Assembly: GCA_040507985.1 (NCBI GenBank)
Contig: JBEVNR010000022.1
Location: forward strand, 1-50,157
Direction of reading: 5' to 3'
DNA from: JBEVNR01 sp040507985
Lineage (GTDB): Bacteria > Pseudomonadota > Alphaproteobacteria > Rickettsiales > UBA6187
DNA: 50,157 nucleotides
A model generated the notes under the pieces. That model did no database searches and was not told where the DNA came from. It saw nothing but the letters and a program-made list of their open reading frames with translations. The translations under genes and the position numbers were made by a program. Within the stretch, counting starts at the first letter, position 1, and each line of letters starts with the position of its first letter. This document shows, in pieces, positions 33,769 through 42,572 of the stretch.

Positions 33769-36135
33769 TTAATTATTTGCGGTATTGACGTCTTGCTGCG
33801 CCTGGAACATCGCCAGAATGGAGTTGGCCTTCGAGACGGCCTGTTCCAGCATGGCGAATTTTTTCACCAGCATGGTGCGCTCTTTTTCGATGCTTGCCGA
33901 ATCCTTGTCCACTTTTTTTTGCAAGTCGGCGTTCTTGTCTTTGAGTTCGGTAACCTTATTGGCCAGCGTGCCGTTTTTTTCGTCCAGCAATCCGTTCAAC
34001 AGGTTATAGGTGCGGTCCGCCACCCCTTGCGTGGCGTTCACCGAAATGTCGTCGCTGCCGTCGCCGGAATAAATAAGCTCGGTGCCGGCCAACGCGCTGC
34101 CGGCCGGGCCGACGATTTTACCGCCCGTTCCGACCACGTTGCCGTAGGAGTCTTTTTTTTGCTCGTAATCGGCGTAAAACAAGAAATTGTCGTTTTTATC
34201 CAGCACCCGCACTTTTTGCCCGTCGGCGCGGGTTTCGTCTATGTTAAGCTTAAAGTTGGTCAAGGTGGCGTCGTTGCTGCGCTTATAGACGGAAAGTTCC
34301 GATGAATCCGACGCCAGATCGTAGGCGAAGACTTTTTGCACGTCGGTGAAGTTCGCCTTTAGCGCAGTTTTGAACGTGTTTTCGTCGAGGGTGAAAATAT
34401 CGCGCGTGGGAAGCAACGTCGTGTCGCCGGGATAGTCCTTAAAATCAACCCCGACCGAAAATATCCCGGACGATCCGCTTACTCCCTTCACCAGCGAGGT
34501 GAATTGCGTCTCCAGGTCGCGCATCGTCTCCTTCAGCACGTTGTCGCCGCCCAGCACCGCCTCTTTGGTGTAGTTGCCCGACGCGTCTTTCTGCGTCTGC
34601 GACGAGACGAAAAACTTTACGTCGTTATAGGCGTTCAGCGCGTCCGCGACGCCGGTGTATATGGAGTCGACGTCCGGTTCGACGTTGGCGGAAATGGTGG
34701 TGTTGGCGGGAGAATCTCCTTTCAGCGTAAACGTCACGTCGGAAATAAGGTCGTTAATCTCGTTCGTTTTGCGCGTGACGGTGGCGCCGTTGAACACAAA
34801 GCTGGCGTCGGCCGCTGCCTTGTCTTGGTGAAAGGCAACGTTGCCGCCGCCGAATTTTAATAATCCACTTGCCGGGTCGCCGACGTCGCCGTCACCGTAT
34901 TCGCCGATTTTGCCGTCGACGCCCGTTTTCGTCGATTTCAGTTGCAGGGTGAAGTTTCCTTCGCCGATCTGAAATATCTCCGCCCGCACGCCAGAGGTTT
35001 CGGACGTGGCGTTGATTTTGCTTTTGATGGAGGAAAGGCTGTCGCCCTCTTTAATGGTGACGGATACGCCGCCCAGCGAAAACGTGCCGGCGCGAAAGCC
35101 GACGGCGGGGGAAGCGCTGACCACGTCGGCGGGGTCGTCTACGGCGCTATCGAAATCCTGCGCGATTTTTATGCCGTTATCCGAAAGAAACGACGAAACG
35201 CTCGACGCGAATCCGTTGGCGTCGGTTTGCCCGTCGATCGTGACGGCGCCGCCGACCTTTAACCCGAAAGAGACGTCCGTCGTGCCGGCGGTCGGGTCGC
35301 TGTCGACGTCTTTGGTGAAGACCAGTTCCGTTCCCGCCGCGACGGCGTTGCCGTAGCCGTTTTGTCCGACGCCTAAATCGCCCGATCCGTCGTTATCGCC
35401 GTCGGCGCTGCCGCCGCTCAGTTCCACCGCCTGCGACGTGTAGGCTTGTCCGCCCACGGTGACGGTGAAGCGCACTTTGTTCGGGGTGAATCCGCCGGCG
35501 CCGTCGCTTTCGCCCGGAACGAAATTCGCCTGCAAATCGCTTAAGGCCCCGGCCAGCGTCGAGGTGAAGGTGGTGTTGGCGTCGCCGCCTTGCGCGTGGA
35601 ACAAAATCGGCGACGCCGTATCCAGCGCCGTGCCGGCTAAGGGGGTATTGGCGCTGACGGTCGTGAATCTTCCCGCCACCGTATTGCCGCTCACCACGCT
35701 CGCCGTTTTGCTCGAAAAGCCCGAAAGACTGATCGTGTGCGACTTGGCGAGCTTGACGTCCGAAATTTCGTAGCTGTTGATCGACGCGCCCGGCTTGGCC
35801 GTCACGTCGAGATAAGACGACGCAGACACGCCGTTGTCGCTGGTTAGCGAGGTGGTGCGGTAGTTGAACAAGAAATTATTTTTATTGCCGACGCCCGGCT
35901 CGTTCCGCAAGACGTTCAGCGAGCTTTTAAAGCGGTCCAGCCGCAAGTTAAAGTCGTCGACCGCCGACACTTTCTTTAGGTTGACGTCGATCGTGTCCTT
36001 CTTTCCGTCGACGCTCGATTGCCGCGCGGATAACATGCCTTGGATCAGCCCCGCGCTGTCTAAGCCCGACGCAATGCCCGACGCCGACGTCTTGCCGTTT
36101 TTATTAACGATAGTGCCTAAGTTAATCGACGTCAT
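33769..36135 (-). CDS. fliD: Flagellar filament cap protein FliD
   Basis: A 788-residue hook-associated protein 2, which caps the growing filament and helps flagellin fold. The N-terminal D0 signature (ASGIASGLDSAGLIQGMLSA) and the C-terminal helical region (TLANKVTELKDKNADLQKKV; FAMLEQAVSKANSILAMFQA) are clear. The middle is long and Gly/Asp/Thr-rich, which accounts for a size well above the about 470 residues of the enterobacterial protein. It is transcribed ahead of fliS. Confidence 0.92.
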   Translation of the reverse strand: MTSINLGTIVNKNGKTSASGIASGLDSAGLIQGMLSARQSSVDGKKDTIDVNLKKVSAVDDFNLRLDRFKSSLNVLRNEPGVGNKNNFLFNYRTTSLTSDNGVSASSYLDVTAKPGASINSYEISDVKLAKSHTISLSGFSSKTASVVSGNTVAGRFTTVSANTPLAGTALDTASPILFHAQGGDANTTFTSTLAGALSDLQANFVPGESDGAGGFTPNKVRFTVTVGGQAYTSQAVELSGGSADGDNDGSGDLGVGQNGYGNAVAAGTELVFTKDVDSDPTAGTTDVSFGLKVGGAVTIDGQTDANGFASSVSSFLSDNGIKIAQDFDSAVDDPADVVSASPAVGFRAGTFSLGGVSVTIKEGDSLSSIKSKINATSETSGVRAEIFQIGEGNFTLQLKSTKTGVDGKIGEYGDGDVGDPASGLLKFGGGNVAFHQDKAAADASFVFNGATVTRKTNEINDLISDVTFTLKGDSPANTTISANVEPDVDSIYTGVADALNAYNDVKFFVSSQTQKDASGNYTKEAVLGGDNVLKETMRDLETQFTSLVKGVSGSSGIFSVGVDFKDYPGDTTLLPTRDIFTLDENTFKTALKANFTDVQKVFAYDLASDSSELSVYKRSNDATLTNFKLNIDETRADGQKVRVLDKNDNFLFYADYEQKKDSYGNVVGTGGKIVGPAGSALAGTELIYSGDGSDDISVNATQGVADRTYNLLNGLLDEKNGTLANKVTELKDKNADLQKKVDKDSASIEKERTMLVKKFAMLEQAVSKANSILAMFQAQQDVNTANN

Positions 36136-36503
36136 GGCGCGTATACCAAATGCCTAAAATACCGCCCTTCCTAACGACGCGCTTACGCCCATATAAGAAA
36201 CGCTTACAGGTAGCTTAGCATAGATATAGTTAATTAATTAATAAAAATATCGGAAGAGGAGGTCGAGCGCGACGAATCACGCTTCGGAGCGAAGGGCGCG
36301 CATGCACCGCTATAGCCTTGCCGATAAGGTACGGGCAGAGATTTATAAGGAAATGCCTTTAATTTTTTCTTTTTTTTAAAAAACCTCTTTATCCGTTTCA
36401 GAGCGACGCACCCAACAATCAGAAAGACAAAAGGAAACCGAATAAGCAAAAGAAAACGAACGTTCCCTACGCGGCCGGCGCGAGCGGAAGAGATAAAAGT
36501 TAG
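36136..36503. other. Non-coding stretch upstream of fliD
   Basis: No credible gene. It contains a palindromic TTAATTAATTAA near 36229-36240 and A/T homopolymer runs at 36358-36380. A 71-codon frame on the minus strand is Lys-rich low complexity and lacks a ribosome site. The fliD promoter should lie here but no clear sigma-28 or sigma-54 site was found. Confidence 0.4.
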
Positions 36504-37772
36504 TTAGTGGAGAGGTCGGGGGGAGAGTTGGGATTGCAGCAAGCGTTCATCTTTCGTGATGGCGCCCCAACTGTTTGGGAATAGCGCCGGCGCCCATAAG
36601 GCGATATGCGGCTTTAGCGCTGCGGCAACATCTTCGGGAAGATTATCCCATGAATAGGAGTCCTCATCGATTTCTGCCATACCTAGAAGAAAGGAGTTTC
36701 TGGCAATAAGAATAAAGTTCTGAACGAAGTAATGCGATATGTCTGGATCCTCCGACTTGAAGATCGTTGTCAATGCATCGTCCGGAATGCCGGAGCGCGC
36801 GAGCGCGCGTACCGTTCCGTTAGAGAAGAACGATTGCAGGTAGGCGTCGTTTTCCTCCCATACGCATTTATATATGGCGGAGAAAGAGGCGATCATTTTA
36901 TAATCGAGATCGTTTGCATGCGTGACGTAGGCGGCGATGACGTGCAAGAGATTGCGGACGGTCTTTTGCTTATGCTGCTCCTTGTCGTCGCGAGCCCTAA
37001 GCTGTCCCTTTTCTCCCGTAGAAAATTCAAGGGTATTCCTATCGGCTTCTACGGCGAGAAGAAGGGATGCATAGACGCGATGAATCACGTGGAATTGCTC
37101 CGTACATCGATCGGGATTCTGATTTTCCTCGCTCGTCGTAAACGTCATGCGCGCATGGACATGTTGATTCGTCTCTTGAAAAAGGTCGGCATTGCACAAA
37201 ATATATTTAACGTCAAAGCCCCCATAGTGGACAAAACGGAACGTCCAGGGGGCTATCTTGGCAAGGGAGGCGGCATTTTCCGGCATCATTCGTATGGCGG
37301 CGGCAAGTTCCGGAAGTTTTTTTCCGGAAAATATCCGAACCAAGCTTGAAGGAATGGTTGTCAGAATTCCGTGTAGAGGGACTTCGATCAAATCGTGGGG
37401 GATCATCCAATCATTGGGTTCTATTGCCGCAATATAGGTGGCGACAAAGACGGTGGACTCTACAACATGCATATCGGAGTCGCTTTCACTATAGCATTCC
37501 AAGGCGAAATACATTTTCGTGAGGACGCGACACGCTTTGTCGATTTTTGGATCCTCAATCGTATTGGGAAGGTCGGTAAAGCGTTGGTGCCAATGCTCTT
37601 TATTCGATTCCAAAAAGAGATTAATCCGTTCTTTTCTGGGGGTTATCTTGTAAGCATTACGGTTGTCGTCATTAATGGCACAGAGTAGATCATATAGCCG
37701 ATTTTGCGACAGCGATTCGTCGGTTGAGTTTCCGCTGCCGGGAACTATTGGAGAGGAGGGAGTTTCGCCCAT
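36504..37772 (-). CDS. Unknown 422-residue soluble protein
   Basis: I do not recognise it. It has no signal peptide or membrane segment. It looks mostly helical (VRNLLHVIAAYVTHANDLDY; KIDKACRVLTKMYFALECYS) with a Ser/Pro-rich first 25 residues. The base composition is closer to the other accessory genes than to the core. It stands alone between fliD and the kinase operon, with no operon partner; an AT-rich 290-bp stretch with a copy of the outer repeat (37917-37955) lies upstream. A host-associated or phage-derived gene is possible, with no direct evidence. Confidence 0.6.
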   Translation of the reverse strand: MGETPSSPIVPGSGNSTDESLSQNRLYDLLCAINDDNRNAYKITPRKERINLFLESNKEHWHQRFTDLPNTIEDPKIDKACRVLTKMYFALECYSESDSDMHVVESTVFVATYIAAIEPNDWMIPHDLIEVPLHGILTTIPSSLVRIFSGKKLPELAAAIRMMPENAASLAKIAPWTFRFVHYGGFDVKYILCNADLFQETNQHVHARMTFTTSEENQNPDRCTEQFHVIHRVYASLLLAVEADRNTLEFSTGEKGQLRARDDKEQHKQKTVRNLLHVIAAYVTHANDLDYKMIASFSAIYKCVWEENDAYLQSFFSNGTVRALARSGIPDDALTTIFKSEDPDISHYFVQNFILIARNSFLLGMAEIDEDSYSWDNLPEDVAAALKPHIALWAPALFPNSWGAITKDERLLQSQLSPRPLH

Positions 37773-37916
37773 GACGTCGCGTATTTAACGTTAAGATAAC
37801 AACACAACGAAGAAATGACGCAAGACTTAAGGTACGTCAGCAGGAAAAGATATAGCGTTCATTTATACCCTCTCTCAAAAAGAATGCAATAAAATACAAA
37901 ACTTGTGCATAAAGCG

Positions 37917-37955
37917 CAGGGCAAAAACATCAATTAACTGATTAATAATTGAATT
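37917..37955 (+). repeat. Third copy of the AGGGCAAAAACATCAATTAA repeat
   Basis: This copy matches the complement of 32056-32092 with a few differences, including the shared tail ATTAATAATT. A segment just before it (AAAACTTGTGCATAAAGCG) also resembles the interior of the element near 31930. It lies in the spacer 37773-38066, which holds no gene. Confidence 0.6.
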
Positions 37956-38066
37956 ACAGTCAATGCTTATCCACTATTAATAGTAGTCTCTTAACGAGAT
38001 ATGGGCTATAGTGATTCCGTTATATAAGAAGACGTCCATGAAATTTAAACAAAAAGGCGCGCCGTT

Positions 38067-39803
38067 ATGCCGCCCGCTTCCCTTGAATCCGCCGAGTTAG
38101 CGCGCAGCGCCGACGTCGTCTCCTTACGCAACGCCCTGCGTCCCTACCGCATGCCGATCGTTCTTATTTGCGTGGGCGCGGCGCTTTCCGTCGTCAGTTT
38201 CGTCGTAGGGCTAAACGGCAACATGAAGCGTTCGGAAAGGGAATTCTCCGTCTACAGCGAAAACCAATATCTGCGCTTATACGGCTACATAAACAAAAAA
38301 GGCGAAAAAGCGGACGTTCATGCTTTTTTTTCGGAAGAGACGACGCGTTTTAACGACGCTTACCCCTTGTCCGTTCGCGTCTACGACAACGCGCACAACG
38401 GAAAAATCATTTATGGCCAAGAATTAGGCGACGCCGACATAAAAGCCGGAGAGGCAACCGGCTTGCATTATGAAAAACGTCTTTCGCTGCGCGGACGGGA
38501 TTGGCGCGTCTCGTTCGTTCCGGCGCCGATCTATTTTTCGCACGCCATCACATGGCACATATGGACCATTCTCGGTTTCGGCCTCATTTTAACGGGCGCC
38601 GCCGGAACGCTCGTGTTTTCGTTAGTCGCGCGCAACGTGAGCGCGCAAGGGCAAATGGACGAGCAAAGCCGAAAGCTTTCGGAAATGTCGCAAAACATAT
38701 TGACGGGCGAGGAGAAAATTCGCGCCATCCTCGACAACACGGTCGACGGCATGATCACCATCGACGACAAGGGTAAGATCGAAAGCTTCAACAAGGCGTG
38801 CGAAAAAATTTTCGGTTACGCGGCGAAAGAAGTCCTGGGGCGCAACGTCAATATGTTAATGCCCGAACCCTATCACGACGAACACGACCAATATTTAAAA
38901 AACTACGCCTCGACCGGCAATAAAAAAATTATCGGCGTCGGACGGGAAGTGGCGGGAAAGCGCAAGGACGGCAGCGTCTTTCCCCTGGATTTATCCGTCG
39001 CCGAAGTCAAGATCGGCAAAGGGCGGGTATTCAGCGGCATCGTGCGCGACATTAGCGAAAGAAAGCGCGTGGAGGCGGAGCGCGAAATTTTCGTGCGCGA
39101 CTTAGAGCGCAGCAACAAGGAGCTGGACGATTTCGCCTATATCGCCTCGCACGACATGAAGGAGCCTTTGCGCGGGCTGTACAACAACGCCCGCTTCCTG
39201 CTGGAAGACTACGCCGAAAAGCTCGACGCCGACGGCAAGAACATGCTGGAGCGCATCAACTACCTTAGCCAGCGCATGGAAAAACTGGTCAACGATCTGT
39301 TATATTTCTCGCGCATCGGGCGTCAAAATTTAGCGATACAAAAAACCGACCTTAACGAGGTGATGGAAGACATAAAAAAATTGATGGAAGACTCGCTTAT
39401 CGAGCAGAACGCGACCATTCTCGTGCCGGAGAAGTTGCCCGTCGTCACGTGCGACAAGCCGCGCATCACCGAAGCGTTCCGCAATCTTATCGCCAACGCG
39501 GTGAAATATAACGACAAGTCGGAGAAAACCGTCGAAATAGGGTACTTAACGCGCTTCCCCAATCGGCACGGCAAAATGCTATACGGCGTTTTTTACGTCA
39601 AAGACAACGGCATCGGCATCAAGGAAGAGTTTTACGACGACATTTTCCGCATATTCAAGCGCCTGAACGAAGAGGACGACACGAAAAAAGGCACTGGGGC
39701 CGGTCTCACTTTCGTTAAAAAAATTATCGAACGCCATAACGGGCAGATATGGCCCGCCTCGGAGTTCGGTAAAAGTACCACGTTCTATTTTACGATAGCA
39801 TAA
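38067..39803 (+). CDS. Membrane PAS-domain sensor histidine kinase
   Basis: A 578-residue kinase. Membrane segments at about residues 30-50 (IVLICVGAALSVVSFVVGLN) and 160-188 bracket a short periplasmic domain. A PAS domain follows (about 210-335: ILDNTVDGMITIDDKGKIES; SFNKACEKIFGYAAKEVLGR), then a HisKA-type dimer domain with His362 (IASHDMKEPLRGLYNNARFL) and an ATPase domain (VKDNGIGIKEEFYDD; GTGAGLTFVKKIIERHNG). The phospho-helix resembles phytochrome-type kinases. ATG 38067 follows AAAAAGGCGCG. The receiver gene starts 9 bp downstream with a TAAGGAGG site, so they form an operon. Confidence 0.92.
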   Translation: MPPASLESAELARSADVVSLRNALRPYRMPIVLICVGAALSVVSFVVGLNGNMKRSEREFSVYSENQYLRLYGYINKKGEKADVHAFFSEETTRFNDAYPLSVRVYDNAHNGKIIYGQELGDADIKAGEATGLHYEKRLSLRGRDWRVSFVPAPIYFSHAITWHIWTILGFGLILTGAAGTLVFSLVARNVSAQGQMDEQSRKLSEMSQNILTGEEKIRAILDNTVDGMITIDDKGKIESFNKACEKIFGYAAKEVLGRNVNMLMPEPYHDEHDQYLKNYASTGNKKIIGVGREVAGKRKDGSVFPLDLSVAEVKIGKGRVFSGIVRDISERKRVEAEREIFVRDLERSNKELDDFAYIASHDMKEPLRGLYNNARFLLEDYAEKLDADGKNMLERINYLSQRMEKLVNDLLYFSRIGRQNLAIQKTDLNEVMEDIKKLMEDSLIEQNATILVPEKLPVVTCDKPRITEAFRNLIANAVKYNDKSEKTVEIGYLTRFPNRHGKMLYGVFYVKDNGIGIKEEFYDDIFRIFKRLNEEDDTKKGTGAGLTFVKKIIERHNGQIWPASEFGKSTTFYFTIA

Positions 39804-39812
39804 GGAGGCGAC

Positions 39813-40280
39813 ATGACGGCGAGCATCTTACCGACGATTCTGCTGGTGGAAGACAGCGTGGACGACTACAAGGCCACCGAACGCAGCTTTCGGAAAAATA
39901 ACTTTCGCAATCCGTTGCAATGGTGCAAAAGCGGACAGGACGCACTCGATTATTTAAAACACGAAGGTCCCTACGCTCCGTCCTCCCCCTCGTCCGCAAA
40001 AGACACGCCGGCGCTTATCCTGCTCGACTTAAACATGCCGGGGCTGGACGGCAAGCAAACCTTGGCGTCCGTGAAGAAAGACGAGCGGCTAAGGAAAATT
40101 CCCGTCGTCATTCTCACCACCTCCACCGACGAGCGCGACGTGGAGCAATGCTATTCCCTCGGCGCCAGCACCTACATTCAAAAACCGGTCGATTTTGATG
40201 GGCTGATTGAAGCCATCAAGCGCCTGAAGGAATATTGGTTCGGCATCGCCGTCTTGCCCAGGGAGAACGACAATGCTTGA
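39813..40280 (+). CDS. Single-domain response regulator, Rcp1-like
   Basis: A 155-residue receiver close to Rcp1-type regulators that pair with phytochrome-like kinases. The acidic start LLVEDSVDDYKATERSF, phosphoacceptor Asp72 (LILLDLNMPGLDG), VVILTTSTDERDV and Lys in STYIQKPVDF are intact, as is the extra loop (KHEGPYAPSSPS) typical of the subfamily. No output domain. It presumably takes phosphate from the kinase upstream and passes signal by contact. It overlaps the next gene by 8 bp. Confidence 0.9.
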   Translation: MTASILPTILLVEDSVDDYKATERSFRKNNFRNPLQWCKSGQDALDYLKHEGPYAPSSPSSAKDTPALILLDLNMPGLDGKQTLASVKKDERLRKIPVVILTTSTDERDVEQCYSLGASTYIQKPVDFDGLIEAIKRLKEYWFGIAVLPRENDNA

Positions 40281-41835
40281 TTTGCGCACGGTACTCATCG
40301 TCGACGACAACGAAGACGATCAACGCCTATGCCGCCGCGCGTTGCGCAAGGCGTTCGGCGACAATCTGGAATGCCTCACAGAAAAAACGGGCGAAAACGG
40401 GTTGCGCGCGCTGGAGGAGAGGCGCGTCGATTGCGTGCTGCTCGACTATTCCCTGCCCGGACGAAACGGGCTTGAGGTGCTGAAGCGCCTTCGCGCCAAG
40501 CATCCGGACATGCCGATCATCATGCTGACCGGACAAGGCAACGAGTCGGTGGCGGTGGACGTGATGAAAGCCGACGCCCAAGATTACATCGTCAAGGCGG
40601 ACATCGACGAGGAAACCTTGTTTCGGGTGGTGGCGCCGGCCGTCAGCCATTGCGCCATGCGAAGGCGCATGCGCGAACAACAGGCGGCGTCGCAGCTTTT
40701 CACCCGGGGGCTGGCGCACGACCTGAAGGAACCGGTGCGGACGGCGCTTTCTTTTCTTTTCATGCTGCAAAACGAAGAGGAAAATCTTACGGAGGAAGGT
40801 CGGGCCTACGTCACGCATATTTTTTCGGCCATCGATAAAATGAATCGGCTAGTGGAAAGCGTGTTCGCCTACACCAAGCTCTCCGGCGACGGAACGCTGA
40901 ACAAATGCGCCTGTTCCGCCAACGAAGCGATTGACGACGTCGCCTTGCTTCTTGCTCAAAAAATCGCCGAAAAAAATGCGCTCGTGACCCGGGACGAGCT
41001 TCCGAGCGTATGGGCGAACAAGGCCCAGTTGACGCAATTATTTCAAAACTTGATCTGCAACGCGCTAAAATATGCCGGAAACGAACCCAAAATTCACATT
41101 GGCGCAACGGAAAAAGACGACGCCTACGAATTTTTCGTGACGGATAACGGGCCGGGCGTCGCTCCGGAACATAGAAAAATCATTTTCGACCCGTTTAAGC
41201 GGGTGAACGACGACCCCTCGCAAGAAGGAACGGGATTGGGCTTGGCCATATGCGCCAAAATCGTCGAGGGTCTTGAAGGCAAAATATGGTGCGACGCCGC
41301 GCCGGACGGAGGCGCCGCGTTTCGTTTTCTTTTACCCAAAATAAAAACCGAAAACGTCCGCTCCGCCGAACCCGTGCCAAGCGGCGAGTCCGGCGCTCCG
41401 CACGCGCTCGCCAACGTGCTACTGGTGGAAGACCGCCGCGCCGACGCCGACTTGACGCGCATTTTGTTGATGAAACACGACCATTTAGAGTTCAATCTAT
41501 ATTCCGCGTCGAACGGCAAGGAAGCGGTCGCGTTTTTAGAAAACGCCGCCAATCCGCCCGTCCACCTTATTCTGCTCGACCTGAACATGCCGATTATGGA
41601 CGGATTCGAGTTTCTGGAATATAAAAATAAAAACGCGCGATTGCGCGCCATTCCCGCGATCATGTGCTCGACGTCGGATTACGCGGAAGACGTCGCCAAA
41701 GCCAAGGCCCTCGGCGTCGTCGGATACATCCAGAAACCCGCGCAACTGCATAAAATTCGCAGTTTCGTAGACAACGCGGAACACCTGTATTTTGTGCCCT
41801 CGGGAAAAGGCTATCGACTTTTGCACACGGCCTAA
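40273..41835 (+). CDS. Soluble receiver-kinase-receiver protein
   Basis: A 520-residue cytoplasmic protein with receiver, kinase and second receiver in order. First receiver: LIVDDNEDDQRL, Asp58 in LLDYSLPGRNG. Kinase: His149 in GLAHDLKEPVRTALSFL, an ATPase domain (VTDNGPGVAPEHRK; GTGLGLAICAKIVEGLEG). Second receiver: LLVEDRRADADL, Asp436 in LLDLNMPIMDGFEF, Lys in VGYIQKP. The first receiver may gate the kinase. With the PAS kinase and Rcp1-like regulator before it (8-bp overlap), it suggests a multistep relay. Its stop overlaps the end of the convergent Smr gene by 4 bp. Confidence 0.92.
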   Translation: MLDLRTVLIVDDNEDDQRLCRRALRKAFGDNLECLTEKTGENGLRALEERRVDCVLLDYSLPGRNGLEVLKRLRAKHPDMPIIMLTGQGNESVAVDVMKADAQDYIVKADIDEETLFRVVAPAVSHCAMRRRMREQQAASQLFTRGLAHDLKEPVRTALSFLFMLQNEEENLTEEGRAYVTHIFSAIDKMNRLVESVFAYTKLSGDGTLNKCACSANEAIDDVALLLAQKIAEKNALVTRDELPSVWANKAQLTQLFQNLICNALKYAGNEPKIHIGATEKDDAYEFFVTDNGPGVAPEHRKIIFDPFKRVNDDPSQEGTGLGLAICAKIVEGLEGKIWCDAAPDGGAAFRFLLPKIKTENVRSAEPVPSGESGAPHALANVLLVEDRRADADLTRILLMKHDHLEFNLYSASNGKEAVAFLENAANPPVHLILLDLNMPIMDGFEFLEYKNKNARLRAIPAIMCSTSDYAEDVAKAKALGVVGYIQKPAQLHKIRSFVDNAEHLYFVPSGKGYRLLHTA

Positions 41836-42347
41836 CGCGATTGTTTTTTCAAAAAGACGAAAAAGGCTCCCTCTCCGCCATAATTCGGCGAAGCGGGACG
41901 ATAGCCGGAAATATGGCAGCGAAGGTCCGGATGCGCCGCCCAGAAAGGCAATTCCGATTTTAGCGCGCCCTCGCCTCCATTGCCGTCGCTTTTCCCCGTA
42001 ATCACCAGCACGGTGCGCGCGCCCTCCGCGCGCTTTCTTGCGGCAAAGCGAAAAAACGTCCCAAAGGCGGCGCGGCGATCCATTCCGTGTAAATCAAGAA
42101 CGGCGTCCGGCGCCTTTTTTCCTCGGCGCAAGGCGGCCATCCGTTTGCGCGCCATGTTCCCGGAGTCCGGAAGGCGCGGCGCAGACGGCAAGGGCGCGTC
42201 AAAAAATTCGCTCCCGTTCGCACGATACGCGCCTGCCGGCGACGGGGAGCAGGCGGCAGGAAACGCCTTCGTGCGGTTAGGCGAAAACGGCGTCGCGTCC
42301 GTCGTGGCCAAACCCCATAATGCTGCGTCGTTAAGGTCGCCCGGCAT
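41832..42347 (-). CDS. Smr-domain protein
   Basis: A 171-residue protein with a C-terminal Smr domain: AVLDLHGMDRRAAFGTFFRF and the LVITGKSDGNGGEGALKSE glycine motif, ending in SPNYGGEGAFFVFLKK. Smr domains, best known in MutS2, cleave or bind nucleic acids; this stand-alone type is common in alphaproteobacteria. The N-terminus LNDAALWGLATTDATPF also matches that group. I chose ATG 42347 (GGGAGA 7 nt upstream); TTG 42362 is the alternative. A basic, Pro-rich linker lies between. Convergent with the kinase operon. Confidence 0.85.
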   Translation of the reverse strand: MPGDLNDAALWGLATTDATPFSPNRTKAFPAACSPSPAGAYRANGSEFFDAPLPSAPRLPDSGNMARKRMAALRRGKKAPDAVLDLHGMDRRAAFGTFFRFAARKRAEGARTVLVITGKSDGNGGEGALKSELPFWAAHPDLRCHISGYRPASPNYGGEGAFFVFLKKQSR

Positions 42348-42572
42348 GACGCCATCTCCCAATAATGCGCCGCCGTTTGTGTGCGCTTTTTCTCTTTTTG
42401 ATTTTTTTATATCTTCCCGATCAATTTTTTTAGGATTTTTCGGTTAGAGCGGAACCTGCCGCCGAATAAAAATCATACTCCTTTATGCGCCGAGGTAAAG
42501 AAATAAGAGACCAAAAGGTAGCGACCGAAGAACATATGCGCCATAGATAAGCAAGGGCGCGAAGACGAATAT

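Noticed and set aside
36234..36449. 71-codon minus-strand frame before fliD
   Set aside because: Lys-rich low complexity from homopolymer runs, no ribosome site, no family-like sequence.
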